Assembly (NCBI RefSeq): GCF_000827885.1
Contig: NZ_JTKH01000024.1
Location: 186,001 to 250,000, forward strand
Origin: Vibrio renipiscarius
Lineage (GTDB): Bacteria; Pseudomonadota; Gammaproteobacteria; Enterobacterales; Vibrionaceae
Direction: 5' to 3'
Length of the DNA stretch: 64,000 nt
This document shows, piece after piece, positions 8,713 to 19,428 of the stretch. Each line of letters starts with the position of its first letter. The stretch's first letter is position 1. The notes beneath the pieces were generated by a model. That model was given only the letters and a program-made list of their open reading frames with translations, was not told the origin of the DNA and searched no databases. Position numbers and translations under genes: made by a program.

Positions 8713-10101
8713 ATGAGTACCCTAACAGCTCAAAATACCAGCAACAGTGATTTTAAAAAGACACTCAGCACATTAAAAGGTCACCTACTTTTTGGTACCT
8801 CTCACATGTTACCTTTTATCGTAGCGGGTGGTGTTTTATTAGCTCTAGCAGTAATGGCGTCAGGTAAAGGTGCCGTTCCAGCAACAGGCATTTTGGCTGA
8901 TATTTCAAATATCGGTATCAAAGGCTTAGTTCTATTCCCAATCATCCTTGGTGGTTTCATCGGTTACTCAATCGCTGACAAACCAGCTCTTGCTCCAGCA
9001 ATGATCGCTTCTGGCATCATGGCTGATATGGGCGGCGGCTTCCTAGGCTGTATCGTAGCGGGTTTCATTGCGGGTGGTGTGGTTTTCCAACTTAAGAAAA
9101 TCCCTCTATCAACGAACATGACAGCACTTGGCGCTTACTTCATCTACCCTCTTATCGGTACGCTAGTCTCTGCTGGTATCGTTCTTTGGGGTATTGGTGA
9201 GCCAATCAAGTTCTTCATGGCTTCAATGAACGAATTCCTAGCTTCTATGGCTGGCGCATCTAAAATCGTTCTAGGTACCATTCTTGGTGGTATGACTGCG
9301 TTCGATATGGGCGGTCCAATCAACAAAGTAGCGACACTATTTGCTCAAACTCAAGTTGATACTCAACCGTGGTTGATGGGTGGTGTTGGTATTGCAATCT
9401 GTACTCCACCACTAGGTATGGCTCTAGCAACATTCCTATTCAAGAAGAAATTCTCTAAGCAAGAACAAGAAGCAGGTAAAGCAGCGGCAATCATGGGTTC
9501 AATCGGTATCTCTGAAGGTGCTATCCCATTCGCAGCAAACGACCCAATGCGCGTTCTTCCGTCAATCGTTGCCGGTGGTATCGTTGGTTGTGTATTCGGC
9601 TTCCTAACTGACACACTACTTCACGCACCTTGGGGCGGTCTAATCACAGCGCCTGTATCAAGCAACATCCCTATGTACGTAGTTGGTATTGCACTAGGCT
9701 CTCTAACAACGGCTCTTATCGTTGGCTTCTGGAAACCAGTCGCTGAAGAAGAAGCTGAAGAAGAAGTTGCACCTGTTCAAGCAGCGGCTCCAGTAGCAGG
9801 CGAAGGCGAGTACGACGTAGTAGCAGTAACTTGTTGCCCATCTGGTGTTGCACACACTTTCATGGCAGCGAAAGCACTAGAAAAAGCGGGCTTAGCTGCT
9901 GGCATCAAGATCAAAGTTGAAACTCAAGGTCAAAACGGCATTCAAAACCGCATCACTGACCTAGACGTAGCAAATGCGAAACTGGTTATCCTAGCACACG
10001 ATATTCAAGTGAAAGATGCTCACCGCTTTGCCAACGCGAAAGTCGTTGAATGCTCAACGAAAGAAGCGATGAAACAAGCAGCGACATTAATTCAAGCGTA
10101 A
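8713..10101 (+). CDS. PTS fructose-family EIICB permease
   Basis: A 462-residue inner-membrane permease with EIIC first (about 15-345; hydrophobic segments, TAFDMGGPINKVATLFA and SIGISEGAIPFAA motifs) and EIIB last (366-462; phosphocysteine Cys375 in VTCCPSGVAHTF). A Glu/Ala linker (EEEAEEEVAPVQAAAPVA) joins the domains. It is paired with the EIIA gene upstream. Codon use is strikingly biased to favoured codons compared with the EIIABC copy at 2053-3921, suggesting high expression. Substrate is probably fructose or mannose; the sequence cannot decide. Confidence 0.9.
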   Translation: MSTLTAQNTSNSDFKKTLSTLKGHLLFGTSHMLPFIVAGGVLLALAVMASGKGAVPATGILADISNIGIKGLVLFPIILGGFIGYSIADKPALAPAMIASGIMADMGGGFLGCIVAGFIAGGVVFQLKKIPLSTNMTALGAYFIYPLIGTLVSAGIVLWGIGEPIKFFMASMNEFLASMAGASKIVLGTILGGMTAFDMGGPINKVATLFAQTQVDTQPWLMGGVGIAICTPPLGMALATFLFKKKFSKQEQEAGKAAAIMGSIGISEGAIPFAANDPMRVLPSIVAGGIVGCVFGFLTDTLLHAPWGGLITAPVSSNIPMYVVGIALGSLTTALIVGFWKPVAEEEAEEEVAPVQAAAPVAGEGEYDVVAVTCCPSGVAHTFMAAKALEKAGLAAGIKIKVETQGQNGIQNRITDLDVANAKLVILAHDIQVKDAHRFANAKVVECSTKEAMKQAATLIQA

Positions 10102-10153
10102 TTGATTCGACAGAGACACTGGATGTGACGACATCGTCACTCAGACGCTAAAC

Positions 10154-10188
10154 AAAACCGGTACTTTTCTTGAAAGTACCGGTTTTTT
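10154..10188 (+). terminator. Intrinsic terminator after the EIICB gene
   Basis: A 14-bp perfect stem (AAAACCGGTACTTT / AAAGTACCGGTTTT) with a 5-nt loop and a T run. It lies 52 bp after the stop codon. Confidence 0.95.
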
Positions 10189-10273
10189 CGTATTGAGCCA
10201 TTCCTGCTAGTGACTATCGCCAATGATCAGCGCTAATAACGTCATTGCTCTTTTTTGAAAGCGTCGTTTAATT

Positions 10274-10326
10274 ACACCCAAACAACTGAAGATGCCCGTA
10301 GGCGGCAAGCGAACAAAGCCTCTGGG
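10274..10326 (-). repeat. ERIC-like repeat fragment, copy B (one half)
   Basis: The segment from ACACCCAAACAACTGAAGAT to GCCTCTGGGG matches the outer half of copies A and D, and stops at the AAAGCCTCTG block. The complementary half lies at 11003-11085 in the same orientation and begins with the same 10 bases. Confidence 0.6.
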
Positions 10327-10539
10327 GTTAGAATCACGAATTAACGGACATCTGTTCCTCGCTCTAAGCGATTTCTCTGGCGCAAACTTCTGCCCCTCTC
10401 CTTTTATCAAGATGGTCATTCGAGCGGCTATTCCAATAATAGGAAACGAGCAGGTACGTCAAGTCAACGCCGTTAAACGTATAGAAAGAAAAAAGGGAAT
10501 AGGAATGAAAACGGTGATGGAATCGGAAAGGCAATATAA

Positions 10540-10570
10540 ATCAGCCGACGTCGTTTATGCATCGGCTGAT
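10540..10570 (-). terminator. Hairpin downstream of the 69-residue membrane protein gene
   Basis: ATCAGCCGA / TCGGCTGAT with a 13-nt loop, 17 bp after the stop of the minus-strand gene at 10587. On the minus strand it is followed by TTATATT, a poor T tract, so it is a weak or factor-dependent terminator at best. Confidence 0.4.
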
Positions 10571-10586
10571 AACCACTTAAAGCGAA

Positions 10587-10796
10587 CTACGCGCTCTTTT
10601 CTCGGTTTGGTGCGTGAATAACTTTAACCGGGAAGAAGCGGTCTTTGATGAACAAGCAAGCCCCAAAAAATAGAGCGAACACTGACACAAAGAACAGCGC
10701 GTTCATATGTAAAAACCAGGCAAATATAGCCGCAAGAAAAGCGATGAAAGTAATCATGCGACTGTTTGTCATAACTTGACCTAATTTTCTATCCAT
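10587..10796 (-). CDS. Small two-helix inner-membrane protein, function unknown
   Basis: A 69-residue protein with two adjoining hydrophobic stretches (about residues 14-28 and 32-50) and basic ends. A strong ribosome-binding site (AGAGGAGGAG, 4 nt before the ATG) supports the start at 10796, so the gene is very probably real. It stands alone between two halves of an ERIC-like repeat. No family was recognised. Confidence 0.65.
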   Translation of the reverse strand: MDRKLGQVMTNSRMITFIAFLAAIFAWFLHMNALFFVSVFALFFGACLFIKDRFFPVKVIHAPNREKSA

Positions 10797-11002
10797 AACT
10801 CCTCCTCTATCTTAACCAATATCGAAAAAGCACGAACAAAACATAAAGCAGTTTAGTTGCAAGCTTCAGCACTCAATCCACTGTGTGCATGATTATTATC
10901 CACACAATTTCAAGAAAAAAACATCTACCAGATCTCAGATTTAAACGCTGCTTATTTAAACAAAATCACCCCATGCAAACAGACGAATCAAAAGACTGTC
11001 GA

Positions 11003-11085
11003 AAAGCCTCTGAGTATAGATGCGCTATATGATGAAGTTTGACAGTGCCAGTCAACACCACTGCAATTTCAAGTAGGACGGAGAT
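11003..11085 (-). repeat. ERIC-like repeat fragment, copy C (other half)
   Basis: From AAAGCCTCTGAGTATAGA through GACAGTGCCAGTCAACACCA to TTCAAGTAGGACGGAGATA, matching the right part of copy D (63352-63515). It overlaps the 3' end of the TauE/SafE gene at 11069, so the last codons and stop of that gene lie in the repeat. Confidence 0.65.
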
Positions 11086-11818
11086 AGATATCAATAAAAA
11101 AGTACAGTGTCATCACTGCGCTCGATAAGATGACGAAGTTTTTGATGTATTGCGCTTTAATCTTCCGCGAGACTCTTGCCGCCACATACCCGCCTAACAG
11201 GCTCCCCATCAACACCACCGCGCCCGGCAGCCACGCTATGGCTCCTTGATACCAAAATACGGCAATTGCACTCAGCGATACACAACTGGAGACCACCAGC
11301 TTTAGGCCATTCATTTGATTAATGTCCTGATAGCCTGCAAGCACTAAATAACTCAACACAACCAAACCTAGCCCAGCATTAAAAAAACCGCCATACGCGC
11401 TCACCGAGATGAGTAACAGTGGAAGCAACCATTGAACACTGTGTTTTCCTTGCAGCCATGCGCTAATGCGCTCGCCGAACACAAATAACAACGTCGCAAA
11501 TAGCAATAGCCAAGGAATAGCCTGAGAAAATAATTGTTCGGAAATAGAAAGCAGTAACGCAGCCCCTATCGCACCACCAAGAACGCTAAACAAAATAGTG
11601 GCGGACACCACCTTAGGCTGATGAGCAAAATCGTGGCGAAAGCCATACGCCCCAGCCAAATAACCCGCACTGGAAGCAAACGTGTTTGTTGCATTGGCAC
11701 TAATGGCAGGAATGCCGGTTAACATCAGCGCTGGGAACGTAATTAAGCTCCCGCCACCCGCAATACTATTAATCACGCCGCCCATCACACCGGCAAAAAA
11801 TAACATCCATTCATCCAT
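11069..11818 (-). CDS. TauE/SafE-family membrane permease
   Basis: A 249-residue polytopic inner-membrane protein of the TauE/SafE (former DUF81) family, whose characterised members export sulfite or organosulfonates. The N-terminal repeat signature is visible as GVINSIAGGGSLITFPALMLTGIPAISANATNT-like (residues 15-45, split here), and a second repeat near residue 145 reads YGGFFNAGLG. About eight hydrophobic segments are seen. The transported compound cannot be told from sequence. The final residues (IYLRPT) and stop are encoded by an ERIC-like repeat, hinting that the original C-terminus was replaced. Confidence 0.85.
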   Translation of the reverse strand: MDEWMLFFAGVMGGVINSIAGGGSLITFPALMLTGIPAISANATNTFASSAGYLAGAYGFRHDFAHQPKVVSATILFSVLGGAIGAALLLSISEQLFSQAIPWLLLFATLLFVFGERISAWLQGKHSVQWLLPLLLISVSAYGGFFNAGLGLVVLSYLVLAGYQDINQMNGLKLVVSSCVSLSAIAVFWYQGAIAWLPGAVVLMGSLLGGYVAARVSRKIKAQYIKNFVILSSAVMTLYFFIDIYLRPT

Positions 11819-11900
11819 GTTATTTTCCTTCCCTTTTCCTACCTCAATTAGGTCACTCTACCCATTCCCGGTAAATAAAAATAGGCCACTTTAGTCGTGT

Positions 11901-12746
11901 TCAAAGGGAAAGATCGGCAATTACATCGCGCCAATAAGCCACTTCATCCCGAAAATAGTGCGTTTGCTTTTCCGTCATCAAATTAATAATCTCGATCGCG
12001 TAAGATCGACCAACGTGACTGTTATAGTCGATCGTTTTTCGCAATTCTGCTGAGTAAAACTGCTGTGGTTCATACAGTATCGGACGCAATGATGTCGCCA
12101 ATGCGTTCGGATCATCACGCACAGAAAGCGCTTGCAATAACTCGACTCGCAACTGTGTTTGAAATTCACTCCAAAGCGGCCCTGTCACCTTCAAATCGTT
12201 CGCCCACGCATCAACCAACGCCTGTTGTTCTGGAGAGATAGAGCCAAGCCATGTCGTCACATTTTCACCAATACGCTGTTGGTACTGTTCCACAAACTCT
12301 TGGTTGGTTCGATTTTTAATTTGATTTTTAAATGCAACATGGCGAACTCGTAGAGCATTCATGAATTGCTCTACTTGTTGATCACTCATGGTGGTCGCGA
12401 CGGAAATCACGACAGGAAAAAAGACATCCAGCAAGCGCGTTGAATACCCCTGAATCGCATTTTGATATTGCCCCCATTGGGAAGCATCAAACGCATGCGG
12501 ATCGATCATGAGCAGTTGATCAAGCTCTGAGAGATAAAGAGGCATTTCTTCCCGGCGGTGCCAATCACTGGCTTGATCAAACGCAGCGCTAATCTTCTCT
12601 TGTTGATCATCGTTAAGATCAACAAATTCTTCAATATAACGAATCGCTAGCCAATCTAAATTGCTGTACAAAAACTGGCTGCCACATCCCAGTAACCCTA
12701 GGCTCAGTACCGCAAAGATCGTTGTTCTTACTATGTATCGCACCAT
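11901..12746 (-). CDS. DUF6279-family lipoprotein
   Basis: A 281-residue lipoprotein with a lipobox ending LGLLGC (lipidated Cys21). The mature part is helical and rich in Glu, Gln and Asp, with the family's LYSNLDWLAIRYIEEFVDLN opening and DDQQEKI segment. Proteins of this kind are common in Vibrio and Shewanella and have no known function. It is transcribed away from the small cystatin-like lipoprotein gene at 12979. Confidence 0.75.
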   Translation of the reverse strand: MVRYIVRTTIFAVLSLGLLGCGSQFLYSNLDWLAIRYIEEFVDLNDDQQEKISAAFDQASDWHRREEMPLYLSELDQLLMIDPHAFDASQWGQYQNAIQGYSTRLLDVFFPVVISVATTMSDQQVEQFMNALRVRHVAFKNQIKNRTNQEFVEQYQQRIGENVTTWLGSISPEQQALVDAWANDLKVTGPLWSEFQTQLRVELLQALSVRDDPNALATSLRPILYEPQQFYSAELRKTIDYNSHVGRSYAIEIINLMTEKQTHYFRDEVAYWRDVIADLSL

Positions 12747-12978
12747 AACACTCCCTGTGCTCTCGTATCGAACAATGTGACGATATTGTCTCTACCGGAT
12801 AAACATCAATCAACCGTTTAGACTCTTAAATGAATACGCAACCGTCGACATAGATTTGACATCAAACTGACCAAAGTCACAACGATATTTTTGACAATGG
12901 CGCATACTCTGCTCAAATATAACGAATAGAGTCACACACTTTCAAGGCAAGCAAACGCCAGAATGTCAGGAGATCAAG

Positions 12979-13338
12979 ATGAAGAAAATTATCGTTGTCG
13001 CGGCTTTAAGTACATTAGCCATTACCGGTTGTGCTGCTCAACAGCCAGACAAACCGGTATCCCCTATGTGTCAAAATAAGGCGATGCCTGGAGGTTGGCA
13101 AGTGGCGGAGATGACGCCAGAAGTGGATCAGGCCGTTAAGACCTTGATGGATAGAATGAACACCAGTTCCGCATTAAAATCGGTCAACGAGGTCCGTACC
13201 CAAGTGGTCAATGGCACCAATTACGCGATTGAGATTGAATTAGAAAACGGCGAAATTTGGCATGCGATTGTTTATCGAAACATCCGTAATGACTACATGA
13301 TCGATAGCGTGGCTAAACAAGGTAAGCTCTGTCCTTAA
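12979..13338 (+). CDS. Cystatin-like small lipoprotein
   Basis: A 119-residue lipoprotein with lipobox AITGC (Cys18). The mature domain has hallmarks of the cystatin/stefin protease-inhibitor fold: a glycine pair before the first helix (PGGWQV, residues 37-42), the helix EVDQAVKTLMDRMN, and the QxVxG loop as QVVNG (75-79) followed by TNYAIEIELENG. The gene has a good ribosome-binding site (AGGAGATC) and stands alone, divergent from the DUF6279 gene. Inhibition of a cysteine protease in the periplasm or outside is inferred from the motif only; the fold is also used by non-inhibitory proteins. Confidence 0.6.
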   Translation: MKKIIVVAALSTLAITGCAAQQPDKPVSPMCQNKAMPGGWQVAEMTPEVDQAVKTLMDRMNTSSALKSVNEVRTQVVNGTNYAIEIELENGEIWHAIVYRNIRNDYMIDSVAKQGKLCP

Positions 13339-13458
13339 CGCGTTCATCATTAGCTTTAATGCCTCGTTAAACTGCGCCTTAAACATGGCTTAGCATTAAC
13401 CAAATGCGTTATCTCGCTGGACGGAAAGAACATCTTATCGCCATGCCTGTGACCAAAA

Positions 13459-13511
13459 AAAGAGGGTGGAATAAAGGCTCTGATGACTCATGCTTTTATT
13501 CCACCCTCTTT
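13459..13511. terminator. Bidirectional intrinsic terminator
   Basis: A 17-bp perfect inverted repeat (AAAGAGGGTGGAATAAA / TTTATTCCACCCTCTTT) between the converging lipoprotein gene (ends 13338) and the small gene at 13541. A runs on the left and T runs on the right allow termination in both directions. Confidence 0.85.
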
Positions 13512-13540
13512 GGATGACGCGACATTATTTAAAATAACGA

Positions 13541-13741
13541 TTAATGAACAGGCGCATCCGATTTTGTGTAAAACTGACCGAAATATTGCTCTAGTACTTC
13601 AGGGGTCAACTCACCCGCTTCTTCAAGGCGCTTAAGTTCAGCGGCAATCGTTTTTTGCTCTTCCATTGTCGGCAATGCCACTTCTGGCTCGTTGCCCATT
13701 TCTTGCGACATCTGCGCTAGTTCTTTCTCAAAATCACTCAT
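13541..13741 (-). CDS. Small acidic cytosolic protein, function unknown
   Basis: A 66-residue acidic helical protein (MSDFEKELAQMSQEMGNEPE at the N-terminus, then a charged EEQKTIAAELKRLEEAGE helix). It has no signal peptide or membrane segment. It converges on the lipoprotein gene with a shared terminator, which supports it being a real transcription unit. No family recognised. Confidence 0.55.
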   Translation of the reverse strand: MSDFEKELAQMSQEMGNEPEVALPTMEEQKTIAAELKRLEEAGELTPEVLEQYFGQFYTKSDAPVH

Positions 13742-14227
13742 TGACTTTAACTTACCTAATAAACAAAACTGGGATTAGTTTACCCATTTAAGTAGGGTTA
13801 TTCTAGGGTAAACTACCACGAAGTGAGGAGCGCTATTCTCACAGCGCTTTCTGCCTGTAGCACCTTAAACACCACAGAGTGCTCACTGAGTCAGCCCCTA
13901 TCGGTCCAAGCCCTACTGTCAGTTGAACCCAAAGTCACACGCCAGTGAATAGGATACGTTTCCCCACTTGAAGCCACCTGCTGAAAAATGGCAGACTAAA
14001 CCGCAGCTAATCATGTCAATTATTGTGAGTAAACTAAGGTTTTACTGATAATATTTTGCTTAACTCACTGATTATGATATCAAACATCTCTATAATCGAC
14101 GCTTTCTATTGCTGAATCATGTAATCCACAACAAGCATTAGAATTACGCACATAAATAATCATGATTTCTAGCGTTATGATCTGACGTTCACTCACGCGC
14201 CAGAGTGAGAATAAGGAGAGCCATTAA
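13742..14227 (+). other. Intergenic region before the moxR-bat operon
   Basis: A 486-bp AT-rich gap. It ends with a strong ribosome-binding site (AAGGAGA) for the moxR-like gene. No repeat, RNA or recognisable operator was seen; the operon promoter must lie here. Confidence 0.4.
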
Positions 14228-15184
14228 ATGACATCACAAGCGTTAAACCAGTTGCGACATTATCTCGAAAGCCAAATCGTTGGCCAAACTGAACTGGTCA
14301 AACAATTATTAGTCGCATTACTCGCTGATGGCCATATTTTAGTGGAAGGGCCTCCAGGTTTAGCAAAAACTCGCGCCGTAAAATCGCTCGCAGATTGTAT
14401 TGAAGGCGATTTTCACCGCGTTCAATTCACCCCAGATTTGCTCCCAGCAGACTTAACGGGTACCGATATTTTCCGACCAGAAACCGGCGACTTCACCTTC
14501 CAAGCTGGGCCTATTTTCAATTCGTTGATTTTGGCCGACGAAATCAACCGCGCGCCAGCTAAAGTTCAAGCTGCCATGCTTGAAGCAATGGCAGAAAAAC
14601 AAATTACGGCGGGTAGAAAGACTTACCCATTGCCTGAGCTATTTTTGGTGATGGCGACTCAAAACCCGATTGAACAAGAAGGCACCTACCCGTTGCCAGA
14701 GGCGCAACTGGATCGCTTCCTGCTGCATCTTAATGTTGATTACCCGGATGCTGAAAGTGAACTTGCGATCTTGCGTCTCAATCGTGGTGAAGCAAAGGGC
14801 GAACAAGCCATCACACCACCATTATTAAGTCAGGCACAAATATTCCAAGCTCGCCAAGAAGTCTTAAACATCCATATGGCCGATGGGGTTGAGCAATATA
14901 TTATTCGCTTGATCATGGCGACTCGCCAACCTGAGCAATATGACAGTCAGCTAGCCGACTGGATCGAAATGGGGGTCAGCCCACGCGCAACCATCGCATT
15001 GGATCGCTGTGCACGTGCACATGCTTGGCTTGCTGGCCGCGATTTTGTGTCTCCAGAAGATGTTCAAGCCATGGTCTATCCGGTATTACGACACCGTTTA
15101 CTCTTAAGCTACCAAGCACAAGCAGAAGGCACCACGGCCAATCAAGTGATTGAACGTTTACTTTCTCTTGTGGGCAGTGCGTAG
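14228..15184 (+). CDS. MoxR-family AAA+ ATPase
   Basis: A 318-residue MoxR-type ATPase, thought to act as a chaperone for von Willebrand factor A (VWA) proteins. The Walker A motif is GPPGLAKT (41-48), Walker B LILADEINRAP (100-110), sensor 1 lies in MATQNPIEQEGTYPLPEAQL (about 140-160) and the C-terminal lid includes VSPRATIALDRCARAHAWL. It is the first gene of a six-gene operon with DUF58, DUF4381, BatA, BatB and BatD proteins. Confidence 0.93.
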   Translation: MTSQALNQLRHYLESQIVGQTELVKQLLVALLADGHILVEGPPGLAKTRAVKSLADCIEGDFHRVQFTPDLLPADLTGTDIFRPETGDFTFQAGPIFNSLILADEINRAPAKVQAAMLEAMAEKQITAGRKTYPLPELFLVMATQNPIEQEGTYPLPEAQLDRFLLHLNVDYPDAESELAILRLNRGEAKGEQAITPPLLSQAQIFQARQEVLNIHMADGVEQYIIRLIMATRQPEQYDSQLADWIEMGVSPRATIALDRCARAHAWLAGRDFVSPEDVQAMVYPVLRHRLLLSYQAQAEGTTANQVIERLLSLVGSA

Positions 15185-15189
15185 TTGTC

Positions 15190-16110
15190 ATGAAGACGCA
15201 TCGACTTTCTCCGCCATCAGATGGGGTTAACCTCTCTCTCGATGAGTTGCTGTTTTTTAAACAGCAAACCGTCAAGTGGTTGCCGCCTGCGAAAAACCTT
15301 TGGTCCCAATGGCTAGGACAGCATCAAAGCCGCCAGCTTGGTCGTGGCATGGATTTTTCTGAGGTTCGTCAATATCAAGCCGGCGATGATATCCGTGCGA
15401 TTGATTGGCGGGTCACGGCTCGAACGGGCAAAGCGCATACCAAATTATTTTCAGAAGAACGTGAGAAACCCGTTATTTTGTATCTAGATTTGAGCCAAAG
15501 CATGCTGTTTGGTTCGACGTTCATGCTCAAATCCGTATTGATGGCGCACATGGCCAGCCTGATCGCTTGGCTCACGGTTGCTCAAAAAGACCGTATTGGT
15601 GCCGTGATCGACACGGGCTCTCGCCTGATTGAACTGAAACCCACGAGCCGTCATAGCGGACCTCTTGCACTGTCGCAGCAGTTGATTGAGCGGCACAATG
15701 AACAACTAAAAAAACCAGCGGACGCTGCAATTTCAAGCATGACCACGGGCCTACAGGCCGTGCATCGTTTAGCGCCCAAAGGCGCTGAAATCATCTTGAT
15801 GAGCGACTTCGTCCGCCTCACCGCTTCCGATGAATTATGGCTCACTCGACTCTCACAACATAATCGAGTACGCATGATACACATTTCCGACCCGCTTGAA
15901 TTTGGCCAAACCCAATTCAGAGGCGTGGAACAGGTCACCGACCGAAAGCAAACCCAATGGCTCGATTTTTCTTCTCGTCAAAACCGCCAACAACTTGCGT
16001 TGGCTTTTTCTCACAAGCAACAAAGCTTAAAAACGTTCACACACAAAACAGGGATGAGTTTTAGCGCCTTAACCAGTGAACAACCACTGTTACAGCAACT
16101 ATCTGGATGA
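15190..16110 (+). CDS. DUF58-family protein of the MoxR/Bat operon
   Basis: A 306-residue DUF58 protein with the family core GMDFSEVRQYQAGDDIRAID followed by WRVTARTGKAHTKLFSEE (about residues 55-95). Behind this comes a VWA-like fold (LYLDLSQSMLFGS, residues about 98-110) with a DxSxS metal site. It starts 5 bp after the moxR stop and is presumably a client or partner of that ATPase in cell-envelope stress or assembly, as in other moxR operons. Precise role unknown. Confidence 0.88.
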   Translation: MKTHRLSPPSDGVNLSLDELLFFKQQTVKWLPPAKNLWSQWLGQHQSRQLGRGMDFSEVRQYQAGDDIRAIDWRVTARTGKAHTKLFSEEREKPVILYLDLSQSMLFGSTFMLKSVLMAHMASLIAWLTVAQKDRIGAVIDTGSRLIELKPTSRHSGPLALSQQLIERHNEQLKKPADAAISSMTTGLQAVHRLAPKGAEIILMSDFVRLTASDELWLTRLSQHNRVRMIHISDPLEFGQTQFRGVEQVTDRKQTQWLDFSSRQNRQQLALAFSHKQQSLKTFTHKTGMSFSALTSEQPLLQQLSG

Positions 16111-16114
16111 ATGT

Positions 16115-16576
16115 ATGACCAGTTCTACAAATGACTCACTTTTACCATTGGCCGAGTTACACTTGCCTGATGCGCCGTCTTGGTTTCCACTCGCTTGGGG
16201 ATGGTGGGCAACCGCCGCCGCCATTATTCTGGTGTTAATCGCTTGCGGGCTATTTTTCCGCTGGAAGAAAAAACGCCTTGCGCCCAAGAAAGCAGCATTG
16301 CTTTTAATACGCCGTGAAAAACCAGCGGCGGCCTTTGAATTAGTGCGTCAAGTCGCTCTTTGTTACTATCCTCGCGAGCAAATTGCACAACTGACCGGAC
16401 GTGAGTGGTATTTGTTTTTAGATGCCCAACTGGCCACTCCACTGTTTGATGTCAATTTTGAACGTTGGCAAAACGTGTTGTATGCCAAACAACCGTCTGA
16501 GAATAATGATGAACTGGTAGAACATTGTTACCAATGGGTTGAGCAAGCCCTACCGCCGAAGAAAAAGAGAGGTTAA
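16115..16576 (+). CDS. DUF4381-family membrane protein
   Basis: A 153-residue protein with a short N-terminal segment containing LHLPDAPSWFPLAWGWW, one transmembrane helix (about residues 28-50) and a cytosolic helical domain with the ALCYYPREQIAQLTGREWYL stretch typical of the family. The ATG at 16115, 4 bp after the DUF58 stop, is preferred over an in-frame ATG at 16076 inside that gene. It is a standard member of this type of operon; function unknown. Confidence 0.85.
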   Translation: MTSSTNDSLLPLAELHLPDAPSWFPLAWGWWATAAAIILVLIACGLFFRWKKKRLAPKKAALLLIRREKPAAAFELVRQVALCYYPREQIAQLTGREWYLFLDAQLATPLFDVNFERWQNVLYAKQPSENNDELVEHCYQWVEQALPPKKKRG

Positions 16577-16577
16577 G

Positions 16578-17538
16578 TTGGCAAGTTTTGAGTTTGTCTG
16601 GTGGCCAGCGCTGTTTGTATTGCCTTTACCCCTCTTGGTGTACTTTTTCGCACCTCGTGTAAAATCGGCAACCCCTCTGTTCTTGCCGTATTTACCCAAT
16701 CAAGCCATACAGAATGCGCCAAAGCAATGGATAGCAAAGATACTGATTAGCGCCGTTTGGCTAGCACTTGTGCTCGCAGTCGCCCGTCCCGTTTGGTATG
16801 GGGCTCCCGTTATGAATCAGCTTAAACATCGCGATATGATGTTGGTGGTTGATCTCTCGGGATCGATGGGCCAAGAAGATATGCTCAAACAAGGCGATTA
16901 TTACGACCGATTGACCGCGGTTAAACAAGTATTAAGTGGCTTTATTGAACAACGCCAAGGGGACCGTTTAGGGTTAATCTTTTTTGCCGACCATGCCTAT
17001 TTACAAACGCCTTTGACATTAGACCGCACCGCCCTCTCCAGCCAATTGAATCAGGCCACTTTGGGATTAATTGGCTCAAGTACGGCCATCGGCGAAGGCA
17101 TTGGTCTGGCGACAAAAAACTTTTTAGACAGCCAAGCGCAACAACGTGTCATCATCCTATTGAGCGACGGCAGCAATACGTCTGGCGTGCTTGATCCTAT
17201 CGAAGCGGCCAAGATAGCCAAACAATACGGCGTGACGATTTATACGGTCGGCGTGGGCGCTGGAGAAATGAACGTTCGTCAATTTTTCATGACTCGCACA
17301 GTCAACACCGCCCAAGATCTCGACGAAGTGAGCTTACAAGAGATTGCTAAACTCACCAATGGCCAATATTTCCGCGCGCGAAGCCAAGACGATCTTGAGA
17401 AAATCTATCAAGAGATCGACAAGCTTGAACCCATCAGCGAAGCGACTCAGACATGGCGTCCGCAAGAAGAATGGTTTCGCTTTCCGCTCGCATTGGCCAC
17501 GGTGCTAATGGCGCTATTACTGATAATAAGAAGAAATC

Positions 17539-17546
<8 letters not shown>
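16578..17546 (+). CDS. batA: BatA-like VWA-domain membrane protein
   Basis: A membrane-anchored VWA protein. Helices lie at the N-terminus (PALFVLPLPLLVYFF and LISAVWLALVLAVARPVW) and at the C-terminus; the VWA domain between has a complete MIDAS metal site starting VVDLSGSMGQ. I prefer the TTG start at 16578, 1 nt after the previous stop with GAGAGG 5 nt upstream, because the protein then begins MASFEFVWWPAL as the family usually does; the alternative ATG 16539 adds 13 basic residues inside the DUF4381 gene. It overlaps batB by 8 bp. Confidence 0.87.

Positions 17547-19421
<1,875 letters not shown>

Positions 19422-19428
<7 letters not shown>

Noticed and set aside
10207..10621. Overlapping small reading frames after the EIICB gene
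   Set aside because: They overlap an ERIC-like fragment and a hairpin and have no ribosome-binding sites.
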